From CAVVYA01 sp963752345 (GTDB taxonomy: Bacteria > Pseudomonadota > Alphaproteobacteria > SMXQ01), in the NCBI GenBank assembly GCA_963752345.1, contig CAVVYA010000008.1:1-64000 (forward strand): a DNA stretch of 64,000 bases, read 5' to 3'. Of this stretch, positions 49,145 to 59,422 are shown one piece after another. Within the stretch, counting starts at the first letter, position 1, and each line of letters starts with the position of its first letter. Both the position numbers and the translations under genes were made by a program. Under the pieces are notes generated by a model, which ran no database searches, was not told the origin of the DNA, and saw nothing but the letters and a program-made list of their open reading frames with translations.

Positions 49145-49987
49145 TCAATAGCGCCCGACGTAGGGCAGGGTCCGAATGTCGCGCGGTTTCGTCAGGTTGC
49201 GCAGGAATACCGCGGCGGACATCGCCCCGGGAATCCAGCCGATGAGCTTCTCGGCGCGCTTGTAGAGTGCGGAGGTATCGCCGAGAGCATCGCCCGCCCA
49301 GGCCTTCGGGTAATGAGCCTGCTGCGGGATCTTGTCCCAAGTGGACTTGGGCAAGCGTCTCGCCACGGCAAACAGCATGTATGGCCTTTCGTCCAGGCAG
49401 CCGATGGACAGCTTGGAAAAGCTGTGCTCGTCGTAGCGGTAGGCGTGCCAGGGTTTGTTCGGGTCCGGTGAATAGCGGATAATGTAGAAGGTTTCGACCT
49501 GCAGCTTGTTCGCCCGGAAGTAGTCCATGAACAGGGTTGGGGAGAACATGTAGAAGCCGTGATCCACGTGATTGGTCACTGGAAGAATGTAGATGATGCG
49601 CCCGCCGACTTTGGCCAGGCGGATGGTATTCTTCAGGGCGACAGGGAAGTTGAAGACGTGCTCCAGGGTCCCGCCATCGAGCACTAGGTCGAAACGTTCC
49701 GCCAGATGTTCGGGAACGTCCACGTTGAGATCGACGATGTGCGTTGCGTCTCGAACCGGCTGTAGTCGAGACTTTCGACCGTGCCGAAGCCCATCGCCGT
49801 GAACAGCGCGGTATCCTCCTCGGCTGCCGCCGCCATCGGTGGGATGCCTTCCCGGATGAAGAGCCGGTTCAGATCCTGCTGCGGGATATGGATCGTCTGG
49901 ACGGCCCAGGGTGCCGAGCGCGCCCGTGAAGGGGCGGCGCCTTCTTTCCTCCAGCAAGAGCGCGACCTCTGCTCTCCCAATACCCAT
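49145..49987 (-). CDS. Methyltransferase-like protein, frameshifted N-terminal part
   Basis: About 280 residues. In the N-terminal part, IPQQDLNRLFIREGIPPMAA and FTAMGFGTVESLDYSRFE lie in a different frame from the ends. THIVDLNVDVPEHLAERFDL, VLDGGTLEHVFNFPVALKN and VGGRIIYILPVTNHVDHGFY are the post-SAM and later strands of a class I methyltransferase; HGFYMFSPTLFMDYF is typical of sugar-locus members. Indels near 49745 and 49905. The start at 49987 is tentative. It is divergent from the next methyltransferase gene with about 145 bases between. Confidence 0.65.
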   Translation of the reverse strand: MGIGRAEVALLLEERRRRPFTGALGTLGRPDDPYPAAGSEPALHPGRHPTDGGGSRGGYRAVHGDGLRHGRKSRLQPVRDATHIVDLNVDVPEHLAERFDLVLDGGTLEHVFNFPVALKNTIRLAKVGGRIIYILPVTNHVDHGFYMFSPTLFMDYFRANKLQVETFYIIRYSPDPNKPWHAYRYDEHSFSKLSIGCLDERPYMLFAVARRLPKSTWDKIPQQAHYPKAWAGDALGDTSALYKRAEKLIGWIPGAMSAAVFLRNLTKPRDIRTLPYVGRY

Positions 49988-50131
49988 CTATGTCCTCGCG
50001 AGGCTTGTTCGCCCAAAAACCGGGCTAGTAGCCGTTCACGTCATACAATACGTTGGGCGCACTGTGGAAGCCCATCGAGCCCGACAGCTCATGCGCTTCT
50101 CATTTTGCTTGAATTCGTGGAGTGCAAGGCC

Positions 50132-51017
50132 ATGATTGTGGATGATTCTTGGGCGCCGAAAAGGCCCAGCGCTTCGCCTTCGGCGAAAATTGGGCGCATT
50201 TCCTGCGCACCATCGACGAAGCGATCATCGCCCAGGCCTGCACCTCTCTGTCGGCCATGCTCGGCCTCTCCGATCTCCGGGGCAAGACCTTCCTCGACAT
50301 CGGCAGCGGCAGCGGCTTGTTCAGCCTCGCAGCTCACAGAATGGGCGCGACGGTCACCTCGTTCGACTACGACGCCGACAGTGTAGGCTGCACCCAGAGC
50401 TCCGCGATCGCTATGCCCCGAGCAGCCAGACCTGGCGCGTGATGCGAGGGTCGGTGCTTGACGACGCGTTCATGGCGTCGCTCGGCACCTTCGATGTCGT
50501 CTATTCGTGGGGCGTGCTGCACCACACCGGCGCCATGTGGCGCGCTCTCGAATTGACTGCTGCGGCCGTCAAACCGGGCGGGCTTTTGTTCATCGCCCTT
50601 TATAATGATCAGGGGAATGCCTCGCGACGCTGGCTGTGGATAAAGCAGACCTACAACAGGCTGCCCCGTGCGCTGCGCAACCTCTACGTCGCGGCGCTTG
50701 TCTTTCCGCGCGAGGTGAAATGGTTTCTCGCCTACCTGATAAAAGGGAATCCGATGGGCTATATCCGGACCTGGACGGATTATGGCCGTAATACCGGCCG
50801 CGGCATGAACAAGTGGCGCGACTGGGTCGACTGGATCGGTGGCCTGCCGTTCGAGGTGGCCAAGCCGGAGCAGGTGCTCGATGCGCTGCGCCCGCAGGGT
50901 TTCGAACTCGTGCGCATGAAAACCGTGATGCACGGGTGGGGCTGCAACGAGTACGTCCTTCACCGCCACAAGCCAGGCCCAGATGATCGCGGCTCGCGCA
51001 TCGCTCCGGAAGCACGC
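50132..51017 (+). CDS. SAM-dependent methyltransferase, frameshifted, read-through into GT4 gene
   Basis: About 295 residues. It starts MIVDDSWAP, then in a second frame EKAQRFAFGENWAHFLRTID and KTFLDIGSGSGLFSLAAHRM (SAM motif I), then in a third frame FDVVYSWGVLHHTGAMWRAL and PGGLLFIALYNDQGNASRRW. This resembles UbiE-like methyltransferases of glycan loci. Indels near 50155 and 50395. No stop separates it from the following glycosyltransferase: the frame runs on through 51018. Either a true fusion or a missing stop due to an indel near 50990. Confidence 0.75.
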
Positions 51018-52184
51018 ATGACGAGCCAACCCGTGCCACGCGAGGCGGCGCACCCAGCGCGCCTGCGCATCGCCTTCGTGATCGCGACGATGACCGCCGG
51101 CGGTGCCGAACGCGTCGCCGCGACGCTCTGCAACGCCTGGGCCGAACAAGGCCACGAGGTGCATCTCATCACCTTCGAGCGCGACGGGACAGCGCCGCAT
51201 TATGAGTTGGATTCCGGCATTGTGCGCCACGGCCTCGATCTGCTGCGCCGCTCACGCTCCCTGGTCAGCTTTCTGCTCGACAATGTCCGGCGCGTCTCCG
51301 TTCTGCGGGGCGCGTTGCGCGCGGTTGCACCCGACGTGACGGTCTCCTTCATGCCCGAGGCCAATGTGATCGCGCTTTTGGCCGGCGTGGGGCAGCGTTG
51401 GCCCACTGTGGTCTCCGAGCGCGTGCATCCGGCCTATGTGCCGCTCGCGCGGGCCGCCGAGGCGATGCGCCGGCTGACCTATCCGCGCGCGGCCACCGTG
51501 GTGGCGCAGACGGCCGTGATCGCGGACTATGTCCAGCGCCAGTTCGGGGCCCATGCTGTCGCCGTGCCGAATCCGATTGATCTGCGCGCGTTCCGACCTC
51601 GGGCGGAGGAACCGGTTGAGCGCAGCCGCTGCCGCATCCTGTCCATCGGCCGGCTCGACCGCCAGAAGGGCTTCGACGTGCTGATCGACGCCTTCGCCAA
51701 GCTGGCGCCGCGCCACCCCGAGTGGGAGCTCGTGATCTTCGGGCACGGCGACCAACGCGCGGCGCTCGAGCGGCAGATCGCGGAACAGGGCTTGGGCGAC
51801 CGGGTCCGCCTGCCCGGCGTGACTACGGCAATCGCCGCAGAGCTGCAGGAAGCTGACCTCTATGTTCATGCCTCGCGCTTCGAAGGCTATCCCAATGCCG
51901 TCATGGAAGCGCTGGCCTGCGGCTGTCCTGTGATCGCGACCGACAGCCCCGGCGGCGCGCGCGAGCTTCTGCAGGACGGCGCCTACGGCCAGCTCGTCAG
52001 GGTCGATGATGTCGCGGGGCTCGCGGCGGCGATGGGCTCTGTGATGGCCGATGCGGGCCTGCGCCGGGCGATGCGCCGCAAGGCCCCCGAGGCGGTGGCC
52101 GACCTGGCGGTCGACCCGATCGCCGCGCACTGGATCGACCTGTTCCACACCGTGATCGTCGAGTGGTCGCGGCGCGCGCGCTGA
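51018..52184 (+). CDS. GT4 glycosyltransferase
   Basis: 388 residues of the GT-B fold. RLRIAFVIATMTAGGAERVA is the N-terminal motif of PglJ/WbpH-like GT4 enzymes that lengthen glycans, and the donor domain shows ILSIGRLDRQKGFDVLIDAF, ELVIFGHGDQRAALERQIAE and ASRFEGYPNAVMEALACGCP, with the EGxP-x-x-x-x-E motif. It likely adds a hexose or N-acetylhexosamine to an undecaprenyl-linked acceptor at the inner membrane. The upstream methyltransferase is in frame without a stop. The ATG at 51018 gives a complete GT4 length. An AsnB gene follows after 51 bases. Confidence 0.88.
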   Translation: MTSQPVPREAAHPARLRIAFVIATMTAGGAERVAATLCNAWAEQGHEVHLITFERDGTAPHYELDSGIVRHGLDLLRRSRSLVSFLLDNVRRVSVLRGALRAVAPDVTVSFMPEANVIALLAGVGQRWPTVVSERVHPAYVPLARAAEAMRRLTYPRAATVVAQTAVIADYVQRQFGAHAVAVPNPIDLRAFRPRAEEPVERSRCRILSIGRLDRQKGFDVLIDAFAKLAPRHPEWELVIFGHGDQRAALERQIAEQGLGDRVRLPGVTTAIAAELQEADLYVHASRFEGYPNAVMEALACGCPVIATDSPGGARELLQDGAYGQLVRVDDVAGLAAAMGSVMADAGLRRAMRRKAPEAVADLAVDPIAAHWIDLFHTVIVEWSRRAR

Positions 52185-52235
52185 GCGCTGCTTCGACCGT
52201 GTCAATCTTCCCTCTCCCGATCTCTAGGCTGAACG

Positions 52236-54201
52236 ATGTGCGGAATTGCCGGTTTCTTCGACGTCTCGGGTGCTCGCGGCAGCGCCGAGCTGGTCGCGCG
52301 TGCCCGCGCCATGGGCGGCACGCTGATCCACCGCGGTCCCGACGAAGGCGATGTATGGGTCGATGGCGACGCAGGCCTTGGGTTTGCCCAGCGCCGGCTC
52401 GCCGTCGTCGACCTCTCGCCTGCCGGCCGGCAGCCTATGATGTCGTCCTGCGGCCGTTTCGTCCTCAACTACAATGGTGAGCTCTATAACGCGGAGGAGC
52501 TGCGCGCCGACCTTCTGGCGGCGGGCCGGCCCTTCCGCGGCCATTCCGATACCGAGGTGATCGCCGAGGCTTGCGCCGTTTGGGGGCTCGAGCAGACGGC
52601 GCGGCGCATGCGCGGCATGTTCGCGCTCGCCCTGTGGGATCGCCGTGAGCGTGTGCTCTCGCTGGCGCGCGACCGCCTCGGCATCAAGCCGCTGTTCTGG
52701 GGACGTTTCGGTGGGCTCGTCATTTTCGGCTCGGAGCTCAAGGCGCTGGTGGCCCATGGCGGCTGGCCGCGCGAGATCGACCGCGACGCGCTCACCGCCT
52801 ATCTTCGCTTCGGTTATGTGCCGGCGCCGCGCAGCATCTGGCGTGGCATCTCCAAGCTGCTGCCCGGCCGGATTCTTGCTTTCGACGCCCATGGCCGCGC
52901 CAGCGAAACCGCCTATTGGTCGGCCGAGACGATGGTGGGGGAGGGGATCGCTGCGCGGCAGATGCGATCGCTCAGCGACGAGGCGGCCGCGGACGAGCTC
53001 GAATCGGTGCTGCGCGACGCGGTCGGCCGCCACATGGTCGCGGACGTGCCGCTCGGCGCATTCTTGTCCGGCGGCTATGATTTCGAGCCTGGTGGTCGCC
53101 ATGATGCAGGCGCAGAGCGCGCGCCCGGTGAAGACTTTTTCCATAGGCTTCCGCGAGGACGGCTACAACGAGGCCGAGCATGCCAAGGCGGTGGCGCGCC
53201 ATCTCGGAACCGAACATACCGAGTTCTATGTCGAGCCCGACCACGCGCTCCGAGTCATTCCGCGGCTGCCGATGATGTACGACGAGCCGTTCGGAGACTC
53301 GTCGCAGATCCCAACCTTCCTCTTGTCGGAAATGACTCGGCAGCACGTCACCGTGGCGCTGTCGGGGGACGGCGGCGACGAGCTGTTCGCGGGCTACAAC
53401 CGCTATACCCTCGCCTGCGCCATCTGGCGGCGGATTGGTGTGCTGCCGCCGCCCGTGCGACGCGCCGCCGCTGCGGCGCTCCTCGCGGTGCCGGTCCGGC
53501 ACTGGGACGGCGTGATGCGGCTGGCACCGGCACGGCTCCGCCGCCCACGCGCGGGCGAGACGCTGCATAAGCTGGCAGCCGTGCTGCGCGAGGACAGCGA
53601 TGGGCTTTATCGCCGCCTGATCAGCCAATGGCACGAGCCGTCGCGCGTGGCGCTCGGCGGCCGTGAGCCCGAGAGATCGCTGCAGGATCGCATGATCGAG
53701 AGCAACATACCGGATTTCCTCGATCGCATGCAGTATCTCGACCTGGTGACCTATCTGCCGGACGACATCCTGACCAAGGTCGACCGTGCCAGCATGGCGG
53801 TGTCGCTCGAGGCCCGCGTGCCGCTGCTCGATCATCACGTGGTGGAATACGCCTGGCGACTGCCGCAGGCCATGAAGCTGCGCGGTGGTGTCACGAAATG
53901 GCTGCTGCGCCAGGTGCTCTACCGCCACGTGCCGCGCCAGCTGATGGAACGCCCGAAGATGGGCTTCGGCGTTCCGATCGACTCCTGGCTGCGCGGACCG
54001 CTGCGCGACTGGGCGGAGACGCTGCTGTCGGACTCCCGGCTGCGGTCCGAGGGCTATTTCGATCCGGACGTGGTGCGCGCCGCCTGGCGCGATCATCTGT
54101 CAGGTCAGCGCGACGATCATTACGCGCTGTGGACGGTCCTGATGTTCCAGGCTTGGCACGAACATCACCTGGCGGCGGATGCTGCGCTGGTCGGCGCCTG
54201 A
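52236..54201 (+). CDS. asnB: Asparagine synthase (glutamine-hydrolysing)-like amidotransferase, one frameshift
   Basis: About 655 residues. MCGIAGFFDVSG carries the glutaminase Cys; IHRGPDEGDVWVDGDAGLGF and LNYNGELYNAEELR complete the N-terminal domain. FLSGGYDSSLVVAMM is the pyrophosphate loop, broken by one extra T near 53084 and with Tyr in place of the usual Ile. LSGDGGDELFAGYNRY and SLEARVPLLDHHVVEYAW follow. Members of this branch in polysaccharide loci amidate uronic acids or amino-sugar carboxylates rather than aspartate. Convergent with a methyltransferase gene, with a 37-base overlap of the ends. Confidence 0.9.
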
Positions 54202-55266
54202 TCCTGCGCCACGGGGGCGGCGGCGCGCCCGGCGACGATCATGCTGACGACCGATAGTTCCTCCAGGCTGTAGTGCTGGAATTCGGTGGCCAGACTCGCC
54301 CGGTCGTCCGGTGTGAGGAAGGGTTTCACCTGATCCAGGCACGTGGCGGCGGGCTCCTCCCCGTCGGCCAGGATGTTGGAATAGGAATCCGGTACCACCC
54401 TTGTGTGTCAGATGGCGTGGGGTCGGCAATGAAACCTGATCGACGGTAAATTCCGCCGCCGCGAGCTCGCGCAGCCAATCGGAATATCGATGACGGTTCG
54501 AGTAGGGGTCGGACCGGCGAAACTCCGCATCTGTTAGCTTGAGGAAGTCGGTCGGCCGGGAGAAGTCGCGGTGATCGCGCAGGTCGATGGCATGGACGTA
54601 CCAGCCGTCCTGCTTGAGCATGCGCCGCATGTTGCGCAAGAACGCGAGCGGCTCGCGCACATGCTCGAGGACCGCGTTGCTGAAGATGAGATCGAAGCTC
54701 GCTTCGGGGAAATCGAGCGCCTCGCATGGGCGGTCGCCCGCCAAGCCGATCAAGTCGGGACGCACTCGCACATGGCCCTCGCCGGCAGGTTCGACCACGG
54801 CGCGCAGCGAGCGGCACGCCGGCGCTAACAGGCGCATGAGGACGAAGACATTCTCCGCCCAGCTCAGCGGCAGACGGTTCTCGATCGGCGAGACGTTGTT
54901 CAACCACACCTTGTCGGCGCCGCCGAGCAGCAGGATTAGGGCCATGCCGGGATGGCAGCAGGCGCCGAGCTCCAGGATGGTGCCGCGGACCGAAGCGCCG
55001 ATCTTGGCGGCCGAATCCAATAACATGCGATACTGCCCCAGGACGTGCAGCTCGCAGCAGTTCTGTCCCAGGCTGCCGCGCAGGGCCATCTGGAACACAT
55101 CGCTGTTGCGAGCATGAAAGAATGCCCCCCGCTTGGCGGAGGTAGCCGCCGCCACGCGTTCGCGGGCTGCAAGCGCCGCGGTATAGGCCTTGAGCGCGGT
55201 TGGCAGCAGAGCGGTGGGAAGGCATCGTTTGGTCAGGCGGCGGACGCGTCTCATGGGCGGAATCAA
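54165..55266 (-). CDS. SAM-dependent methyltransferase, frameshift near 54400
   Basis: About 366 residues. The N-terminal basic segment is followed by FHARNSDVFQMALRGSLGQN, GTILELGACCHPGMALILLL (SAM motif I), then ALDFPEASFDLIFSNAVLEH and REPLAFLRNMRRMLKQDGWY. The C-terminus continues in another frame from VPDSYSNILADGEEPAATCL to the stop at 54165. It probably methylates a glycan sugar. It is divergent from nothing close: the next minus-strand methyltransferase gene ends four bases upstream, so the two form a pair. Confidence 0.75.
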
Positions 55267-55269
55267 TAA

Positions 55270-56215
55270 CTAACATCGGAGGGGTCTGCCACTGGATTCC
55301 GTCCGCCCGCAGTTTGGCCGCGCCGCAGGTACCATGTAGCGCTGCAGCAGGGGTGACACCGCGGTGAGAAGCAGCCCGTCCAGGCCTGCCCTGGAAAAGG
55401 CGCGCAGGACGGTCGCGAAGCGGCCACCCCCTCGAAATCTTAGTTCGTGTCGTTCAACAAACGCGATGCGGACATTGGCTCGCGCCGCGCATCGCCGCAG
55501 CTGACGCTTCGTCAGGTAGGCACAGCTCTGCATCCAGTGCGCCGTGTAATCGACGGTTTCCCGCCATGTCAAATGCGGCTGATTTCGGCGGGCGCCAGCC
55601 GAAGAGCGCGAAAGCCGCGACATATGGGCGTTGCCGCGCCAAGAACGGCGAGGGAATGAAGATATGGTCCTCCCGCAGGCGCCCGGGCCCGGGAAAGCGA
55701 TGGAGCGAGATCCCATGGGGCTTGAGAACCCTCGCGATCTCCGGCAATACCGCGGCATAATCCGTGACGTGCTCAAGGACCTGGTCGCTGAAGCAGAAAT
55801 CGAAGAATCCATCGGGAAAGGGCAGGCGATAGGGCTGACGCTCGATCCGTCGCAGCCGGGCGGCGATGGCCGGTGACGGCTTTGGTGTTTCCGCCCAATA
55901 CCGGTCGTAGTCCTTGTCCCAGAATTCGACGATATCAGCCCCGTAGGCATCGTAGCCTTCCGCGAGAAGAGCGGCGACAGCATGGCCGATGCCGCAGCCG
56001 AAGTCGAGCACGCGCGCTCCACCGGGTATGTCATGGCCGAGTATCTCGCGTGCGAAGGCGATATCATGTATTCCCGGCCCCATCGCAGGGGTTTTGGATA
56101 TTGTCTCGGGTTGATGGCTATCGCGCGTGTACACGGCTTCACAATACCTTACAAAGGCAGACTTAGGCCCGGGCGAGCCAGCTTGGTCGAAGCGGTCCAA
56201 TCGGCTCGGCGCCAT
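55270..56215 (-). CDS. SAM-dependent methyltransferase, frameshift near 55565
   Basis: About 313 residues. IHDIAFAREILGHDIPGGAR, VLDFGCGIGHAVAALLAEGY (motif I), RLPFPDGFFDFCFSDQVLEH and ALFGWR lie in one frame; WRETVDYTAHWMQSCAYLTK and the C-terminus lie in another. It is a class I enzyme like its neighbour. The start is uncertain: 56215 gives the full open frame, but Met at 56083 (MGPGIHD) just ahead of the conserved part is also possible. The region upstream is a gene-poor stretch. Confidence 0.7.
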
Positions 56216-57278
56216 GGCGCCCAGGGGCGCTACAGGTCAATGCCACGGCCAGCGCTAGGGTTGCAAGCCACCAACCCTAACACAGGCCGGCGATGGTTAT
56301 GTGCCCCTGTTCATGGTGCCGGTCACGCGGACGAAGGTGGGTTAGCGCGAGGAGTTATAGCGGCTCTGCGAAGCTCGTTGTCTCAATGCGGCGTCCACCG
56401 GCGTTGCGCTATCAGCTGCGCCACCGCCCTGCATCGCTATATGTAGGCAAGCGCTATCCCACCCAGGATCCGATGAGGCTGGTCCATTTCTTTAGCGTCA
56501 CGTCGAACTAGTTCGACGACTTTGCCGCATTTAGCGGGGCAATTTGTATTGAGTCCGCTATGCCTGGGCAGTTCTCGGCTGCCTGCGAGCGCGAGGGCGC
56601 ATCGATTTGCCTTGCCTGGATCGCCAATCAGCCCCTGGCTCGCTGACACCTTTAATAACGGTTGCTACGGTCAAGTGTGGTCAGTCATCAAGCCAGTCCG
56701 TGTATCCTACCGATGGCTTCTGTATACAACGTTCGAATCGCGGGTTAATCCGCCACATCCATCCATCTACGCCATCGTCGCCGGGGAAGGGATTCACTCC
56801 AAGCAGTCGATGGTAATGTCGCATCATTGCCGCTTGGCGAGCGGCTAATCCTATTTCTGCTGGCGAGCCCACAGGTGCACACCCTTCGGACCAAGCGGGA
56901 AGGCTTTCAGGATGAGCACAGAATGCCGCGGAAAATGCTTCGTCATAAGAGTTCTCTGCCGCGTGTGCCCATACCCGGGGAATCCTAACGGCCGGGGACA
57001 TCCATACAGTTCTAAGATCGAGGATGTCGCCATAGACAACGAGCTCGTGAGTAGTGAACCAAGCGCTACACACGACTTTCGCGGTACCTGCTGTCCGAGA
57101 AAGAACGGCCGTCCAATACCTCAAAAAATTCCGATTTGTCTGTCCATGCTGAGGTGCGAAAAGCTAGGAAATCCAATGCTCCTACTCGTTCTTCACCCGC
57201 GTTGATCCAGCCGAAGGCACGGCGCTGCTGAACGATACCGGGTATGTCTGGCCTGCTGCCGGTTTGGTTGACACCCGG
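56216..57278. other. Gene-poor, less GC-rich stretch before the IS remnant
   Basis: No recognisable gene. Open frames exist on both strands (for example 56681-57124 minus, 147 codons, and 56912-57205 plus, 97 codons), but their translations show no family motif and their composition is irregular. The stretch probably holds decayed sequence at the island edge. Confidence 0.55.
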
Positions 57279-57600
57279 TTAAGCTAATCCCGCCTTCCTC
57301 TCGAAGTCCACAGGGCTGAGATACCCGATTGTCGAGTGCCTGCGTTTTGGGTTGTAGAAGCGCTCGATATAGTCGAACACATCGGCCCTGGCCTCGTTTC
57401 GTGTGCGATAGGTCTTGCGCGCCGTTCTCTCGGTCTTCAACGACGAGAAGAAGCTCTCCATCGCCGCATTGTCCCATACGTTGCCCGCCCGGCTCATCGA
57501 GCAGGTGACGCCGTGATCGGCCATCAGCCGTTGGAATGGTTCGCTGGTGTATTGGCTGCCGCGATCGGAGTGATGGAGAAGCGCATCCGGCTTGCCCCGT
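57268..57600 (-). mobile_element. IS3-family transposase remnant (OrfB C-terminus)
   Basis: The minus strand encodes RGKPDALLHHSDRGSQYTSE with the second catalytic Asp, GNVWDNAAMESFFSSLKTER with the catalytic Glu, and the C-terminus ERFYNPKRRHSTIGYLSPVD, stopping at 57279. This is the end of an IS3-type integrase. The first two thirds of OrfB, all of OrfA and the left IS end are missing: the sequence switches abruptly at about 57600 to another gene fragment. Confidence 0.85.
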
Positions 57601-57858
57601 GGCCGCGCCGAGCAGGACCAAGCCGACCATGCCCGATCCCACTCCGGTTTGTTGCGCGATCGCATCAGCCGAACTCGTGAGAATATAGCCTGCGAGGAGA
57701 ATGATCAGAGCGGCGCCGATAATCCTGACTACCTCGCTGGGGCTTTGGTCCCCCTCGCGTCGGCTGCGCACGCGGCCGCGCACCTCCCACGGGAGTTGCT
57801 CCCCGTGGATGGCGGCAGTCCACATCGAAAGGACGAAAACGCCCGCGACAAGATGCGC
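57601..57858 (-). pseudogene. Fragment of a Na+/Ca2+ antiporter-like membrane protein
   Basis: About 85 codons. VVRIIGAALIILLAGYILTS, then SADAIAQQTGVGSGMVGLVL and LGAAT match the conserved alpha-repeat of calcium/cation antiporters, where Ser-Leu-Pro-Glu would follow GAAT. At that point the frame runs into IS3 sequence. Upstream, HLVAGVFVLSMWTAAIHGEQ is membrane-like, but a stop at 57858-57861 cuts it off. Both ends are lost, so it is inactive. Confidence 0.55.
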
Positions 57859-58233
57859 TCATTGGCCGAGACGCGCTGACCAGCGTGATCGGTCGGCCGG
57901 CGCTGCTACAAGGTAGTCTCGCAGTGATTTTGCTCTCCATCATCGCGATCGCGACGGTCACGGGCGACATTGCCGTCATCGGAATTGGCCTCTCTTCCAT
58001 TGTTGGTCCTGAGGCATGTCGCAGCCGCTCAAAGCGAGGCACAGCGCCACTGGGAACAAAAGCACCTTGCGCCTGGTGGCTCCGTTGAAGCCCGTTGGAA
58101 TATGGGTGTTTCGCCGCAGCGGCCAAGAGGGGTCCGGCATTCTGTCGGTACGCTAGCCGTCTGCGTGAGCAGGGGAATCGGAACAGTTCGTCACGCCAGG
58201 CGTTGCGTGGACTGTACCTCTCGGAGTTCCTCC
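57859..58233. other. Region without a clear gene
   Basis: A 67-codon open frame on the plus strand (57885-58088) has one hydrophobic stretch (LAVILLSIIAIATVTGDIAV) and could be remnant coding sequence, but nothing supports it as a gene. The rest should hold the promoter of the following secreted protein; no clear consensus seen. Confidence 0.45.
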
Positions 58234-58578
58234 ATGGTCATCGCCAAAGTTTTTGCCCTATTGCTGATCGGCGGCCCGGCATTGGCTCAGGGTGGCGTCA
58301 GCGGCACGACTGCTGGCAGTGCGCCGGGGACGGCGCCGGTGGAGGTAGGCGCCGGCACGACGAGTGCGACAACGACCGGGTCGAGCGGCGGCAAGAGCGA
58401 CAAGAAGGCGGACGGTCGGAAAAAGGGCCAGGAGCGGGTTCACAGCTCACTGGAGCCGGAGCAACTAGAGGGTTTCCAATGCTCGCGAATTGCCGATGCG
58501 ACCGCGCTTGAAATTTGCGAGACGCGCGCGCGGCAATTTCGTTCTCCTACGGATCTCATGAACAACTCTCGCCAGTAA
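58234..58578 (+). CDS. Small secreted protein
   Basis: 114 residues. MVIAKVFALLLIGGPALAQG is a good Sec signal peptide with cleavage after ALA. The mature part has a Gly/Thr/Ser-rich low-complexity segment (residues 20-55), a Lys-rich stretch (KSDKKADGRKKGQERV) and a C-terminal block with two cysteines (GFQCSRIADATALEICETRA) that could form a disulphide. No family recognised. It lies nine bases ahead of the dehydrogenase subunit gene and may be part of the same operon. Confidence 0.6.
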   Translation: MVIAKVFALLLIGGPALAQGGVSGTTAGSAPGTAPVEVGAGTTSATTTGSSGGKSDKKADGRKKGQERVHSSLEPEQLEGFQCSRIADATALEICETRARQFRSPTDLMNNSRQ

Positions 58579-58587
58579 GGGGACGCC

Positions 58588-59422
58588 ATGGCCCAGATTT
58601 TTCGCGCCGGGACCTTTTTGCAATAGCTGGTGCTACCGGCGTCGTGGCCACAGTTCCGAATGCGGTCGCTGCGCAATCCGCGCCTGCGCCGACGGTTCCG
58701 GCACCCCCGCAGGTCGTGCCGCTGCCGCAGCAGTCACAGTCGAACGAACCGCTGACGTTTTTCAACCAGGAGCAGGCGGCGTTCATCACGGCGGCGATCG
58801 ACTGGCTGATTCCGGCCGACGACACTTGGCTTGGCGCCGTGGGCTGCGGCGTGCTGGTCTACCTCGACCGGCAACTGGCGGGAGCTTACGGTGCCGGCGA
58901 TCGTCTCTACCTTCAGGGACCCTGGAAAAGCGGAACGCCGCAGCAGGGCTACCAGCTGCCCTACACCCCGGCGGAGCTCTACCGCACGGCGATGGACAAA
59001 TTTTCGCGCACCTCAAGTCCAAGGTATCGGCGGCCGGCAGTTCGGTCAGCTCGACCCATCGGAGCAGGAAAAGCTGCTGACAGCGATGGAGAGCGGCGAA
59101 CTCGATCTCGGGCCCGTACCGAGCGCGGTCTTCTTCGAGACATTGCTCGCCAATACCATCGAAGGGTTCTTCGCCGATCCGGCCTACGGCGGCAATCGCG
59201 ATATGGCCGCGTGGCGAATGATCGGCTTCCCGGGCGCCTATGCCCAATATGCCCGCTCGGTCGAACACACGGCATTCCATTCGACCAGGCGCCATCAGCA
59301 TGGCGCAGGCCGGACACGCCCATGGCGCCGAAGGGCACGACACCAGCGGCGGCCATACACATGTCCATGGCGAGCCGGCGACACGGACCCGCCAGGAGGC
59401 GCTGAGATGGCGACACGGATGA
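58588..59422 (+). CDS. Gluconate 2-dehydrogenase subunit 3-like protein (Tat), frameshifted
   Basis: Small subunit of a periplasmic GMC dehydrogenase, about 275 residues. A twin-arginine signal (FSRRDLFAIAGATGVVATVP) is readable after one shift near 58600. LTFFNQEQAAFITAAIDWLI and PADDTWLGAVGCGVLVYLDR, then AFFETLLANTIEGFFADPAY-like and GNRDMAAWRMIGFPGAYAQY are the family blocks. The C-terminus is His-rich (HAHGAEGHDTSGGHTHVHGE) and might bind metal. Indels near 58600, 59003, 59025 and 59285. It overlaps the large-subunit start by 16 bases. Confidence 0.8.

Larger units (their letters stand above)
18553..57600. other. Putative tRNA-Phe-anchored genomic island with surface-polysaccharide locus
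   Basis: The interval starts at a tRNA 3' end with a recombinase remnant and ends near an IS3 remnant. In between almost every gene serves glycan synthesis or export, while both flanks are core or respiratory genes. Parts of it (about 19,300-23,600 and 56,200-57,250) are visibly less GC-rich than the flanks. I found no second copy of the tRNA-Phe 3' end, so the right boundary is inferred. Confidence 0.4.

Noticed and set aside
56681..57124. 147-codon open frame on the minus strand
   Set aside because: No motif, irregular composition, no ribosome site, inside a decayed stretch.
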